Assembly: GCA_030562195.1 (NCBI GenBank)
Contig: JAUJPP010000011.1
Span: forward strand, 2,232,001-2,296,000
DNA: 64,000 nt
Direction: 5' to 3'
From: Nipponacmea schrenckii
Lineage: Eukaryota; Mollusca; Gastropoda; Lottiidae
The translations under genes were made by a program, and so were the position numbers. Shown here one piece after another: positions 1-10,458 of this stretch. Within the stretch, counting starts at the first letter, position 1. Each line of letters opens with the position of its first letter. The notes beneath the pieces are model-generated. The model was given only the letters and a program-made list of their open reading frames with translations. It was not told where the DNA came from and did not search any database.

Positions 1-725
1 CAAAAATGCAAAAGCGAAATTCAAAAATCGACTTCCAATGTTTTGTTGCATTTTTTATGTTCTTTCATTTGACACCAAAATCATCTCAATCGGACAAGCC
101 ATAATCTCTGAATTAAATTCGCGCAATTTCAGAAAAATCAAAATGGCGGCGAAAGTTGCGCATGCGGGCTTGATTTTATTTTCTTCGTTTTTTTGTATGG
201 CTAATGGCTACATGATGAAACAAGTTTGAATCTCATACATTAATAAAACCGGAAGTTATTCAACCGGACGTAAAACTCCATTTTTTGCAGAAACCGGAAG
301 TGACGCAAAAATTTTGACCTATTTTTTGAAAATAGTTTTATGGGCTTTTTATGCTCAATTTTTTTCAGATCGATCACACTAAAAACAAAAAAGTTGCAAA
401 AAATTGCAAAATACGGCAAAAAAATGTGTGCTACGAATCTTTGAAAATTGAAATTTTTGAACTGCTATCTGATCAGAAGTTACTTGCAGATTACAAAAAT
501 GAAAACCCTAAGAAAATCGATCAAAAATTGCGACAGCTAGAGCCAATATGCTACTTTTTAGGTTTGTTGCAACGCAGCACTTCCGGTTTTGCAAAAATGT
601 TCCATTTTATATTTATGCAACACGTCGCCACTACAGAAGGTCTAGAGAAGTTGAGTCAATGTTGCAACTATTGCAGTCTAGGCGCAGTGAGGTGTGTAAA
701 TTTCGAAAAAAAAAAAAAAAAAAAA
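1..725 (+). repeat. Family I unit 1, 3' part (module C)
   Basis: The window opens at the module B/C junction. Module C shows AAATGGCGGC at 141-150 (YY1-like), TGCGCATGCG at 157-166 (NRF1-like), ACCGGAAGT at 248-256 and 293-301 (ETS-like), a TTTCAGATCGATC box near 364-376, ACTTCCGGTTTTG near 580-592, and then the 3' end GTAAATTTCG followed by A20 at 706-725. Short ORFs here are incidental. Confidence 0.85.
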
Positions 726-745
726 GGGACATTTCGAAAACAAAC

Positions 746-771
746 TGGGACTTTGCGGTAGCAAAGTCCCA
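746..771. repeat. Post-poly(A) hairpin H2
   Basis: Arms GGGACTTTGC and GCAAAGTCCC flank a GGTA loop, with one more T-A pair outside, giving an 11-bp perfect stem. It lies between the A tract of one unit and the CTAGA head of the next. Other copies: 2678-2701, 6393-6416, 12518-12541, 13968-13991, 15996-16019 (loop GGTA), and 18071-18095, 19776-19800 (loop TGAAA). At 8462-8474 only the left arm survives. Some junctions lack it entirely (4719, 10459, 23851, 25866). Confidence 0.85.
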
Positions 772-774
772 CAA

Positions 775-791
775 CTAGAGCCACACGTGGC
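775..791 (+). other. CTAGA head plus GCCAC/GTGGC hairpin of family I
   Basis: CTAGA is followed at once by GCCAC-AC-GTGGC, a perfect 5-bp inverted repeat. The same head recurs at 2706, 6421, 10459, 12546, 13996, 16024, 19805, 23851 and 25866; at 4719 it is truncated after GCCAC. Families III-VI also have CTAGA followed by a hairpin, with a different stem sequence. I infer that this is the 5' terminus of the unit. Confidence 0.7.
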
Positions 792-1940
792 ACAGAGTGG
801 GACTTTGCTAACGTTGCAAAATTGCAACAAACAGCCCGAAACATTTGATTTTCTGGGAGAATCTGGCCAGAGCAACGAGGTATCTGTGTGCAAAGTACTT
901 TTTTGAAAAACGTTTTTTCCTACAGAGGTAAAGCGCTGACCGATATAAGTGAGGAATTGGAAGTTGACCCGGATGTGCCACGCCCATGTCATTTATTTTG
1001 GCGTAAATCTAATCACATTTGAAATATATATTCGCGGTACAAATTTGAAGCTTGTACAACTAATAGATCACGAGATATACACAAATCCATTTCAAAAAAA
1101 CAAAATGTACTTTAATTTTAAAAGTGCAAAAATTAAATTTTTATTTTCAAAATTTTTGTTATACATCGCTGGAAAGTGGACAAAAAAGCGCCTTAAGAAT
1201 CTGAAAAAAATAACCCTCTAAAATAATTAGGTCACGCTCTAGAGCAGTCCAAAGTTGTATATTTTGCTGTTTTCGGGCAGATATAAAACCAGAAGTAGAC
1301 GTCGAAGGTAAAATATCAATTTGTCAACTGAAAGCCAAAGTCCGTGACCTATGACCTTGTAAAGCTCAAGGTCACCAAAGGTCAAGGTCACGAGAAAGAA
1401 GCCCCACAACTCGAAAAATAACTGATACTTGTTGCTAGTGTTACAAATTGCAACAAACAGGCCGAAGCATCTGATTTTTCGGGATCCACTGGCCCAAGCA
1501 ATGAGGTATCTGTGTGCAAGGAACTTTTTTTTAAAACGTTATTTCCTACAGCCGTAATTCGCTGACCTATATAAATGGTAAAATGGAATTTTACCCGGAT
1601 GTGCCACGACCATCTCATTTTTTTTAAATGACTGTAATCACTTTCAAAATGTATATTCACGTTACAAATTTGAAGCATGTACATCTAATAGATCACGAGA
1701 TATACACACATACATTTCTAAAAAACGTCAATACGGCAAAATGTACTTTTATTTTCAAAATCAAAAAATTCAATTTTCATTTTAAAAACCTTTGTTATAC
1801 ATCGTTGGAAAGAGGACAAAAAGCACTTTAAGAATCTGAAAAAAATAACACTCTAAATTAATTAGGTCACGCTCTAGAGCAGTCCAAAGTTGCGAATTTC
1901 CCTTTTTTTGGGCAGCCATAAAACCGGAAGTAGCCGTCGG

Positions 1941-2028
1941 AGGTCAAAGGTCAAAGTATCAACTGATAGCCAAGGTCAATGACCTTTGACCTACTAAAGG
2001 TCATGGTCACCAAAGGTCAAGGTCACGA
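1941..2028 (+). promoter_or_regulatory. AGGTCA cluster (IR1, DR1 and half-sites)
   Basis: AGGTCA-A-AGGTCA at 1941-1953 is a DR1. AGGTCA-A-TGACCT at 1973-1985 is a perfect IR1. TGACCT-T-TGACCT at 1980-1992 is a DR1 on the other strand. TCAAGGTCA half-sites follow to about 2025. These are the textbook layouts bound by nuclear receptors (RXR heterodimers, HNF4, EcR/FXR-type IR1, ERR/NR5A extended half-site). The cluster recurs in nearly every unit, for example IR1 at 3903-3915, 5554-5566, 7618-7630 and 9625-9637. Binding is inferred from the motif only. Confidence 0.6.
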
Positions 2029-2107
2029 GAAATAAGCCCCCAAACTTTGAAAAAATTCAACCGGATGTTGCAAAAATGCAAAAGCGAAATTCAAAAATCG
2101 ACTTCCA

Positions 2108-2607
2108 NNNNNNNNNNNNNNNNNNNNNNNNNNNNNNNNNNNNNNNNNNNNNNNNNNNNNNNNNNNNNNNNNNNNNNNNNNNNNNNNNNNNNNNNNNNNN
2201 NNNNNNNNNNNNNNNNNNNNNNNNNNNNNNNNNNNNNNNNNNNNNNNNNNNNNNNNNNNNNNNNNNNNNNNNNNNNNNNNNNNNNNNNNNNNNNNNNNNN
2301 NNNNNNNNNNNNNNNNNNNNNNNNNNNNNNNNNNNNNNNNNNNNNNNNNNNNNNNNNNNNNNNNNNNNNNNNNNNNNNNNNNNNNNNNNNNNNNNNNNNN
2401 NNNNNNNNNNNNNNNNNNNNNNNNNNNNNNNNNNNNNNNNNNNNNNNNNNNNNNNNNNNNNNNNNNNNNNNNNNNNNNNNNNNNNNNNNNNNNNNNNNNN
2501 NNNNNNNNNNNNNNNNNNNNNNNNNNNNNNNNNNNNNNNNNNNNNNNNNNNNNNNNNNNNNNNNNNNNNNNNNNNNNNNNNNNNNNNNNNNNNNNNNNNN
2601 NNNNNNN
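2108..2607. other. Assembly gap (500 N)
   Basis: Exactly 500 N inside the array. The true length is unknown. The flanks suggest that module C and the A tract of a family I unit are missing. Confidence 0.99.
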
Positions 2608-2620
2608 TTTCGAAAACAAA

Positions 2621-2646
2621 GCAGTGCGTTCGATAGAACGCACTGC
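2621..2646. repeat. Post-poly(A) hairpin H1
   Basis: Arms GCAGTGCGTTC and GAACGCACTGC (11 bp, perfect) flank a GATA loop. It is preceded by CATTTCGAAAACAAA-type leader sequence and followed by an A tract and then the H2 hairpin leader. The second copy at 19716-19740 has identical arms but a GAA loop. Confidence 0.85.
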
Positions 2647-4718
2647 AAAAAAAAAAGGGACATTTCGAAAACAAACTGGGACTTTGCGGTAGCAAAGTCC
2701 CACAACTAGAGCCACACGTGGCACAGAGTGGGACTTTGCTAACGTTGCCAAATTGCAACAAACGGGCCGAAACATCAGATTTTCTGGGAGAAACTGGCCA
2801 AAGCAACGAGGTATCTGTGTGCAAAGAATTTTTTGGAAAAATGTTATTTCCTACAGATGTAAAGCGCTGACCGATATAACTGGTAAATTGGAAGTTTACA
2901 TGTATGTGCCACGCCCATCTAATTTACTTTTGCGTAAATCTAATCTCATACAAAATATATATTCATGGTACAAATTTGAAGCTTGTACATCTAATAGATC
3001 ACGAGATATACACAAATACGTTTCAAAAAAGCAAAATGTACTTTAATTTTAAAAGTCCAAAAATTAAATTTTCATTTTAAAAACTTTTGTTGTGCATTGC
3101 TGGAAAGAGGACAAAAGGCGCCTTCGGAATGTGAAAAAAATAACCCTCTAAATTAATTAGGTCACGCTCTAGAGCAGTCCAACGTTGCAAATTTTGCTGC
3201 TTTCGAGCAGCTACCAAACCGGAAATAGACGTCAGAAGTCTAATGCCAAATTGTCAACTGATAGCTAAAGTCAGTGACTAATGACCTTGTAAAGGTCAAC
3301 GTCACCAAAGGTCAAAGTCACTAGAAATAAGCCCCCAAACTAAAAAAAAACTGATTTTTTGCAAATGTCGCAAAATTGCAACAAACAGGCAGAAACATTT
3401 GATTTTTTGGGATAAACTGGCCACCGTAATGAGATATATGTATGCAAGGTACTTTTTTGAAAAACGTTATTTACTGCAGCCGTAATTCGCTGACCGATAT
3501 AAATGGAAAATTTGAAGTTCACCCGGATGTGCCACGCCCATCTCGTTTTTTTGGAAGGGAATCTAATCATATTCAAAATGTATATTCACAGTAAAAATTT
3601 GAAGCTTGTACAGCTAATAGATCACGAGATATACACACATTCATTTCAAGGAATCGAAAATACGGTAAAATGTACTTTTCTTTGCAAAAATCAAAAAATT
3701 CAATTTTCATTTTACAAACTTTTGTTATATATCGTTGGAAAGAGGACAAAAAACAATCTAAGAATCTGTAAAAATTAACACTCTAAATTAATTAGGTCAC
3801 GCTCTAGAGCAGCCCAAAGTTGCGAATTTTGCTGTTTTCGGGCAGCTATAAAACCGGAAGTAGACGTCGGAGGTCAAAGTTCAAAGTATCAACTGATAGC
3901 CAAGGTCAATGACCTTTGACCTGCTAAAGGTCATGGTCACCAAAGGTCAAGGTCACGAGAAATAAGCCCCCAAACTTCGAAAAAATTCAATTCGGATGTT
4001 GCAAAAAAGCAAAAGCAAAATTCAAAAATCGATTTCCAACATTTTGATCGCAATCGACTAAGCTTTCCAGAAATATAAACATCACACAAATCGTTCTTAC
4101 CGTAGAGGCCCCATTTTGAGTTTTACAAAAAAGTGACATTTCAAGATGGCGACCAATGTTTCACTTCCGGTCCGGATTTTTTCTGCTTCGTTTTTTTGTC
4201 TTCTAATTTAATTAGGATTGACATAAATTTTGTTGCGATACATCAATTACAGCACAAGTAGGTCAACCGGAAGTATAAACCCGTTTTACGTTGACATCGG
4301 AAATGAAGCAAAAATTTTGACTCTGCCAATGTTTTCATATTCGTGACACTTGAAGGCACCCAAATTTTCAGATCAATCGGTCTAAAAATAGCAAAGTTGC
4401 AAAAATGTGCAAAATACGGCAAAAAAATGTGTGCTATGAATTTTCGAATTTCGAAATTTTGGAACTGCTATCTTGTTGGAAATTGTTTCAAGTTTTCAAA
4501 AATGCAAACCCGAAAAAAATCGATCAAAAATTGCGACTTCTAGCGCAACTGACCGACTTTTTAGGCATGTTGCAATGTAGAACTTCCGGTTTTGCAAAAA
4601 TGTTCCATTTTATATTTATGCAACACGTCGCCACTACAGAAGGTCTAGAGAAGTTTAGACAATGTTGCAACTATTGTAGTCTAGGCGCAGTGAGGTGTGT
4701 AAATTTCGAAAAAAAAAA
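2647..4718 (+). repeat. Family I unit 3 (complete A-B-C)
   Basis: A short A tract (2647-2656), leader, H2 hairpin (2678-2701) and CTAGA head (2706) are followed by module A from about 2745 and module B from about 3370. Module C starts near 4016 and includes an AAGATGGCGACC version of the YY1-like box at about 4143. The unit ends in A10 at 4709-4718. Module C belongs to a subtype whose sequence after the GAAATTCAAAAATCG box differs from that of unit 1, so at least two C subtypes alternate along the array. Confidence 0.85.
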
Positions 4719-6371
4719 CTAGAGCCACAGCGATTTTTGTTATACATCGCTGGAAAGTGGACAAAAAGCGCCTTAAGAATCTGAAAAAAATAACCCTCTA
4801 AATTAATTAGGTCACGCTCTAGAGCAGTCCAAAGTTGTATATTTTGCTGTTTTCGGGCAGATATAAAACCGGAAGTAGACGTCGAAGGTAAAATATCAAT
4901 TTGTCAACTGAAAGCCAAAGTCCGTGACCTATGACCTTGTAAAGCTCAAGGTCACCAAAGGTCAAGGTCACGAGAAAGAAGCCCCACAACTCGAAAAATA
5001 ACTGATACTTTTTGCTAGTGTTGCAAATTGCAACAAACAGGCCGAAGCATCTGATTTTTCGGGATCTACTGGCCAAAGCAATGAGGTATCTGTGTGCAAG
5101 GTACTTTTTTTTAAAACGTTATTTCCTACAGCCGTAATTCGCTGAACTATATAAATGGTAAAATGGAATTTTACCCGGATATGCCACGCCCATCTCATTT
5201 TTTTTATATGACTGTAATCACTTTCAAAATGTATATTCACGTTACAAATTTGAAGCATGTACATCTAATAGATCACGAGATATACACACATACATTTCTA
5301 AAAAAACGTCAATACGGCAAAATGTACTTTTATTTTCAAAATCAAAAAATTCACTTTTCATTTTAAAAACCTTTGTTATACATCTTTGGAAAGAGGACAA
5401 AAAGCACTTTAAGAATCTGAAAAAAATAACACTCTAAATTAATTAGGTCACGCTCTAGAGCAGTCCAAAGTTACGAATTTCGCTGTTTTTGGGCAGCCAT
5501 AAAACCGGAAGTAGACGTCGGAGGTCAAAGGTCAAAGTATCAACTGATAGCCAAGGTCAATGACCTTTGACCTACTAAAGGTCATGGTCACCAAAGGTCA
5601 CGAGAAATAAGCCCCCAAACTTTGAAAAAATTCAACCGGATGTTGCAAAAATGCAAAGGCGAAATTAAAAAATCGACTTCCAATGTTTTTTTGCAATTTT
5701 TATGTTCTTTCATTTGACACCAAAATCATCTCAATCGGATAAGCCATAATCTCTGAATTAAATTCGCTCAATTTCAGAAAAATCAAAATGGCGGCGAAAG
5801 TTGCGCATGCGGCCTTGATTTTATTTTCTTCGTTTTTTTGTATGGCTAATGGCTACATGATGAAACAAGTTTGAACCTCATACATTAATAAAACCGGAAG
5901 TTATTCAACCGGACGTAAAACTCCATTTTTTGCAGAAACCGGAAGTGTTGCAAAAATTTTGACCTACTTTTTGAAAATAGTTTCATGGGCTTCTTATGCT
6001 CAATTTTTTTCAGATCGATCACACTAAAAACAAAAAAGTTGCAAAAAATTGCAAAATACGGCAAAAAAATGTGTGCTACGAATCTTTGAAAATTGAAATT
6101 TTTGAACTGCTATCTGATCAGAAGTTACTTGTAGATTACAAAAATGAAAACCCGAAGAAAATCGATCAAAAATTGCGACAGCTAGAGCCAATTTGCTACT
6201 TTTTAGGTTTGTTGCAACGCAGCACTTCCGGTTTTGCAAAAATGTTCCATTTTATATTTATGCAACACGTCGCCACTACAGAAGGTCTAGAGAAGTTGAG
6301 TCAATGTTGCAACTATTGCAGTCTAGGCGCAGTGAGGTGTGTAAATTTCGAAAAAAAAAAAAAAAAAAAAA
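4719..6371 (+). repeat. Family I unit 4, module A mostly deleted
   Basis: The head reads CTAGAGCCACAGCG and then jumps straight to TTTTTGTTATACATCGCTGG, which normally lies ~430 bp inside module A. That deletion explains the ~1.65-kb length. Module B starts near 5025. Module C follows with AAATGGCGGC near 5787 and a complete 3' end with A21 at 6351-6371. Confidence 0.85.
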
Positions 6372-8440
6372 GGGACATTTCGAAAACAAACTGGGACTTT
6401 GCGGTAGCAAAGTCCCACAACTAGAGCCACACGTGGCACAGAGTGGGACTTTGCTAACGTTGCAAAATTGCAACAAACAGCCCGAAACATTTGATTTTCT
6501 GGGAGAATCTGGCCAAAGCAACGAGGTATCTGTGTGCAAAGTACTTTTTTGAAAAACGTTTTTTCCTACAGATGTAAAGCGCTGACCGATATAAGTGAGG
6601 AATTGGAAGTTTACCCGGATGTGCCACGCCCATCTCATTTATTTTGGCGTAAATCTAATCACATTTGAAATATATATTCGCGGTACAAATTTGAAGCTTG
6701 TACAACTAATAGATCACCAGATATACACAAATCCATTTCAAAAAAACAAAATGTACTTTAATTTTAAAAGTGCAAAAATTAAATTTTTATTTTCAAAATT
6801 TTTGTTATACATCGCTGGAAAGTGGACAAAAAGCGCCTTAAGAATCTGAAAAAAATAACCCTCTAAAATAATTAGGTCACGCTCTAGAGCAGTCCAAAGT
6901 TGTATATTTTGCTGTTTTCGGGCAGATATAAAACCGGAAGTAGACGTCGAAGGTAAAATATCAATTTGTCAACTGAAAGCCAAAGTCCGTGACCTATGAC
7001 CTTGTAAAGCTCAAGGTCACCAAAGGTCAAGGTCACGAGAAAGAAGCCCCACAACTCGAAAAATAACTGATACTTTTTGCTAGTGTTGCAAATTGCAACA
7101 AACAGGCCGAAGCATCTGATTTTTCGGGATCCACTGCCCAAAGCAATGAGGTATCTGTGTGCAAGGTACTTTTTTTTAAAACGTTATTTCCTACAGCCGT
7201 AATTCGCTGACCTATATAAATGGTAAAATGGAATTTTACCCGGATGTGCCACGCCCATCTCATTTTTTTTATATGACTGTAATCACTTTCAAAATGTATA
7301 TTCACGTTACAAATTTGAAGCATGTACATCTAATAGATCACGAGATATACACACATACATTTCTAAAAAACGTCAATACGGCAAAATGTACTTTTATTTT
7401 CAAAATCAAAAAATTCAATTTTCATTTTAAAAACCTTTGTTATACATCGTTGGAAAGAGGACAAAAAGCACTTTAAGAATCTGAAAAAAATAACACTCTT
7501 AATTAATTAGGTCACGCTCTAAAGCAGTCCAAAGTTGCGAATTTCGCTGTTTTTGGGCAGCCATAAAAGCGGAAGTAGACGTCGGAGGTCAAAGGTCAAA
7601 GTATCAACTGATAGCCAAGGTCAATGACCTTTGACCTACTAAAGGTCATGGTCACCAAAGGTCAAGTTCACGAGAAATAAGCCCCCAAACTTTGAAAAAA
7701 TTCAACCGGATGTTGCAAAAATGCAAAAGCGAAATTCAAAAATCGACTTCCAATGTTTTTTTGCAATTTTTATGTTCTGTCATTTGACACCAAAATCATC
7801 TCAATCGGATAAGCCATAATCTCTGAATTAAATTCGCTCAATTTCAGAAAAATCAAAATGGCGGCGAAAGTTGCGCATGCGGCCTTGATTTTATTTTCTT
7901 CGTTTTTTTGTATGGCTAATGGCTACATGATGAAACAAGTTTGAACCTCATACATTAATAAAACCGGAAGTTATTCAACCGGACGTAAAACTCCATTTTT
8001 TGCAGAAACCGGAAGTGACGCAAAAATTTTGACCTATTTTTTGAAAATAGTTTCATGGGCTTCTTATGCTCAATTTTTTTCAGATCGATCACACTAAAAA
8101 CAAAAAAGTTGCAAAAAATTGCAAAATACGGCAAAAAAATGTGTGCTACGAATCTTTGAAAATTGAAATTTTTGAACTGCTATCTGATCAGAAGTTACTT
8201 GTAGATTACAAAAATGAAAACCCGAAGAAAATCGATCAAAAATTGCGACAGCTAGAGCCAATTTGCTACTTTTTAGGTTTGTTGCAACGCAGCACTTCCG
8301 GTTTTGCAAAAATGTTCCATTTTATATTTATGCAACACGTCGCCACTACAGAAGGTCTAGAGAAGTTGAGTCAATGTTGCAACTATTGCAGTCTAGGCGC
8401 AGTGAGGTGTGTAAATTTCGAAAAAAAAAAGAAAAAAAAA
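6372..8440 (+). repeat. Family I unit 5 (complete)
   Basis: Leader, H2 (6393-6416) and CTAGA head (6421) precede modules A (~6460), B (~7087) and C (~7735). Module C is nearly identical to those of units 1 and 4. The A tract at 8421-8440 is interrupted by one G at 8431. Confidence 0.85.
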
Positions 8441-10458
8441 GGGACATTTCGAAAACAAACTGGGACTTTGCTGAAAGCCAAAATTGCAACAAACAGCCCG
8501 AAGCATTTGATTTTCTGGGAGAAACTGGCCAAAGCAACGATGTATCTGTGTGCAAAGTACCTTTTGAAAAACGTTATTTCCTACAGACGTAGAGCGCTGA
8601 CCGACATAAATGAAAAATTGTAAGTTTACCCCGATGTGCCACGCCCATCTCATTTATTTTGGCGTAAATCTAATCATATTTGAAATGTATATTAACGGTA
8701 CAAATTTGAAGCTTGAACATCTAATAGATCACGAGATATGCACAAATACATTTCAAAAAAGCAAAATGTACTTTAATTTTAAAAGTGCAAAGATTAAATT
8801 TTAATTTTAAAAACTTTTGTTATTCATTGCTGGAAAGTGGACAAAAAGTGCCTTAAGAATCTGAAAAAAATAACCCTCTAAATTAATTAGGTCACGCTCT
8901 AGAGCAGTCCAAATTTGTGAATTTTGCTGTTTTCGGGCAGCTATAAAACCGGAAGTTGACGTCGGAGGTAAAATGTCAAAGTATTAAATGATAGATAAGG
9001 TCAAAGACCTTTGACCTAGAAACGCTCAAGGTCACCAATGGTCAAGGTCATGAGAAATAAGCTTCCAAAATTAACCGGTTTGATATTGTCGAGAAATTGC
9101 AACAAATAGGCCGAATCATCTGATTTTCTGGGATGAACTGGCCAAAGCAATGAGGTATCTGTGTGCAAAGTACTTTTTAAAAAAAACGCTTTTTCCTACA
9201 GACGTAATTCGCTGACCCATGAAAAGGGTAATTTCGAAATTTACCCGGATGTGCCACGCCCATCTCATTTTTTTTAGCGTGAATCTAATCACATTCAAAA
9301 TCTATATTCACGGTACAAATTTGAAGTTTGTACATTCAATAGATCACGAGATATACACACATACATTTCAAACAAACGTAAATACAGCAAATTGTACTGT
9401 TATGTTCAAAAATCAAAAAGTTCAATTTTCATTTTACAAACTTTTGTTATATATCGTTGGAAAGAGGACAAAAAGCGCATTAAGAATCTGCAGAAAATAA
9501 CGCTCTAAATTAATTAGGTCACGCTCTAGAGCTACCCAAAGTTGCGAATTTTGCTGTTTTCGGGCAGCTATAAAACCGGAAGTAGACGTTGGAGGTCAAA
9601 GGTCAAAGTATCAACTGATTGCCAAGGTCAATGACCTTTGACCTACTAAAGGTCACGGTCACCAAAGGTCACGGTCACCAAAGGTCAAGGTCACGAGAAA
9701 TAAGCCCCCAAACTTCGAAAAAATTCAACCGGATGTTTCAAAAATGCAAAAGCGAAATTCAAAAATCGGCTCGCAATGTTTTTTTCGCAATCGACTGAGG
9801 ATTCCAAAAATGTAATTATCGCAGAAATTAGGCATAACCCTGAGGCCCCATTTTTACTTTTACAAAAAAAGTAACATTTCAAGATGGCGGCCAAAGTTTC
9901 ACTTCCGGTTCGGATTTTTTCTTCTTCGTTTTTTTGTATTCTAATTTAATTAAGATTGACATAAATTTTTTTGCGATACATCAATTACAGCACAAGTAGG
10001 TCAACCGGAAGTTTAAACCCTTTTAACGTTGAAACCGGAAATGAAGCAAAAATTTTGACTCTGCCAATGTTTTTATATTCGTGATACTTGAAGGCACCCA
10101 AATTTTCAGATTAATCGGTCTTAAAATAGCAAAGTTGCAAAAATGTGCAAAATACGGCAAAAAAATGTATGCTATGAATTTCCGAATTTCGAAATTTTTT
10201 AACTGCTATCTTGTTGGAAATTGTTTCAAGTTTTCAAAAATGCAAACCCGAAGAAAATCGATCAAAAATTGCGACTTCTAGCGCCACTGACCGACTTTTT
10301 AGACATGTTGCAATGTAGCACTTCCGGTTTTGCAAAAATGTTCCATTTTATATTTATGCAACACGTCGCCACTACAGAAGGTCTAGAGAAGTTGGGACAA
10401 TGTTATAACTATTGCAGTCTAGGCGCAGTGAGGTGTGTAAATTTCAAAAAAAAAAAAA
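8441..10458 (+). repeat. Family I unit 6, head lost at the junction
   Basis: The left arm of the H2 hairpin (8462-8471) and its TGAAA loop are present, but sequence then jumps to CAAAATTGCAACAAAC of module A. The right arm, CTAGA, head hairpin and the GTGGGACTTTGC segment are missing. Modules A, B and a C of the second subtype follow, with AAGATGGCGGCC near 9881, ending in A13 at 10446-10458. Confidence 0.85.

Larger units (their letters stand above)
726..2107 (+). repeat. Family I unit 2 (modules A, B; C lost in gap)
   Basis: The unit starts after the previous A tract with a post-A leader and an 11-bp hairpin (746-771), then the CTAGA head at 775-779 and the head hairpin GCCAC-AC-GTGGC at 780-791. 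Module A starts near 813 and module B near 1440. Each carries TTGTTATACATCGYTGGAAAG, AATTAGGTCACGCTCTAGAGC and TATAAAACCGGAAGT (one copy reads CCAGAAGT). The AGGTCA cluster of module B is at 1941-2028. Module C is cut by the N run. Confidence 0.85.

Noticed and set aside
746..775. Firm Helitron assignment from hairpin plus CTAG
   Set aside because: The base after CTAG is A rather than T, heads without the hairpin exist, no TC 5' end is visible, and no Rep/helicase is present. Kept only as a possibility.
726..840. Hammerhead or HDV-like ribozyme at unit heads
   Set aside because: I looked for CTGANGA...GAAA and for an HDV-type nested pairing near the CTAGA head and could not build either fold.
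2023..2824. ORFs spanning the N runs at 2108-2607, 27102-27601 and 47958-48457
   Set aside because: They consist mainly of undetermined residues and are artefacts of translating N.
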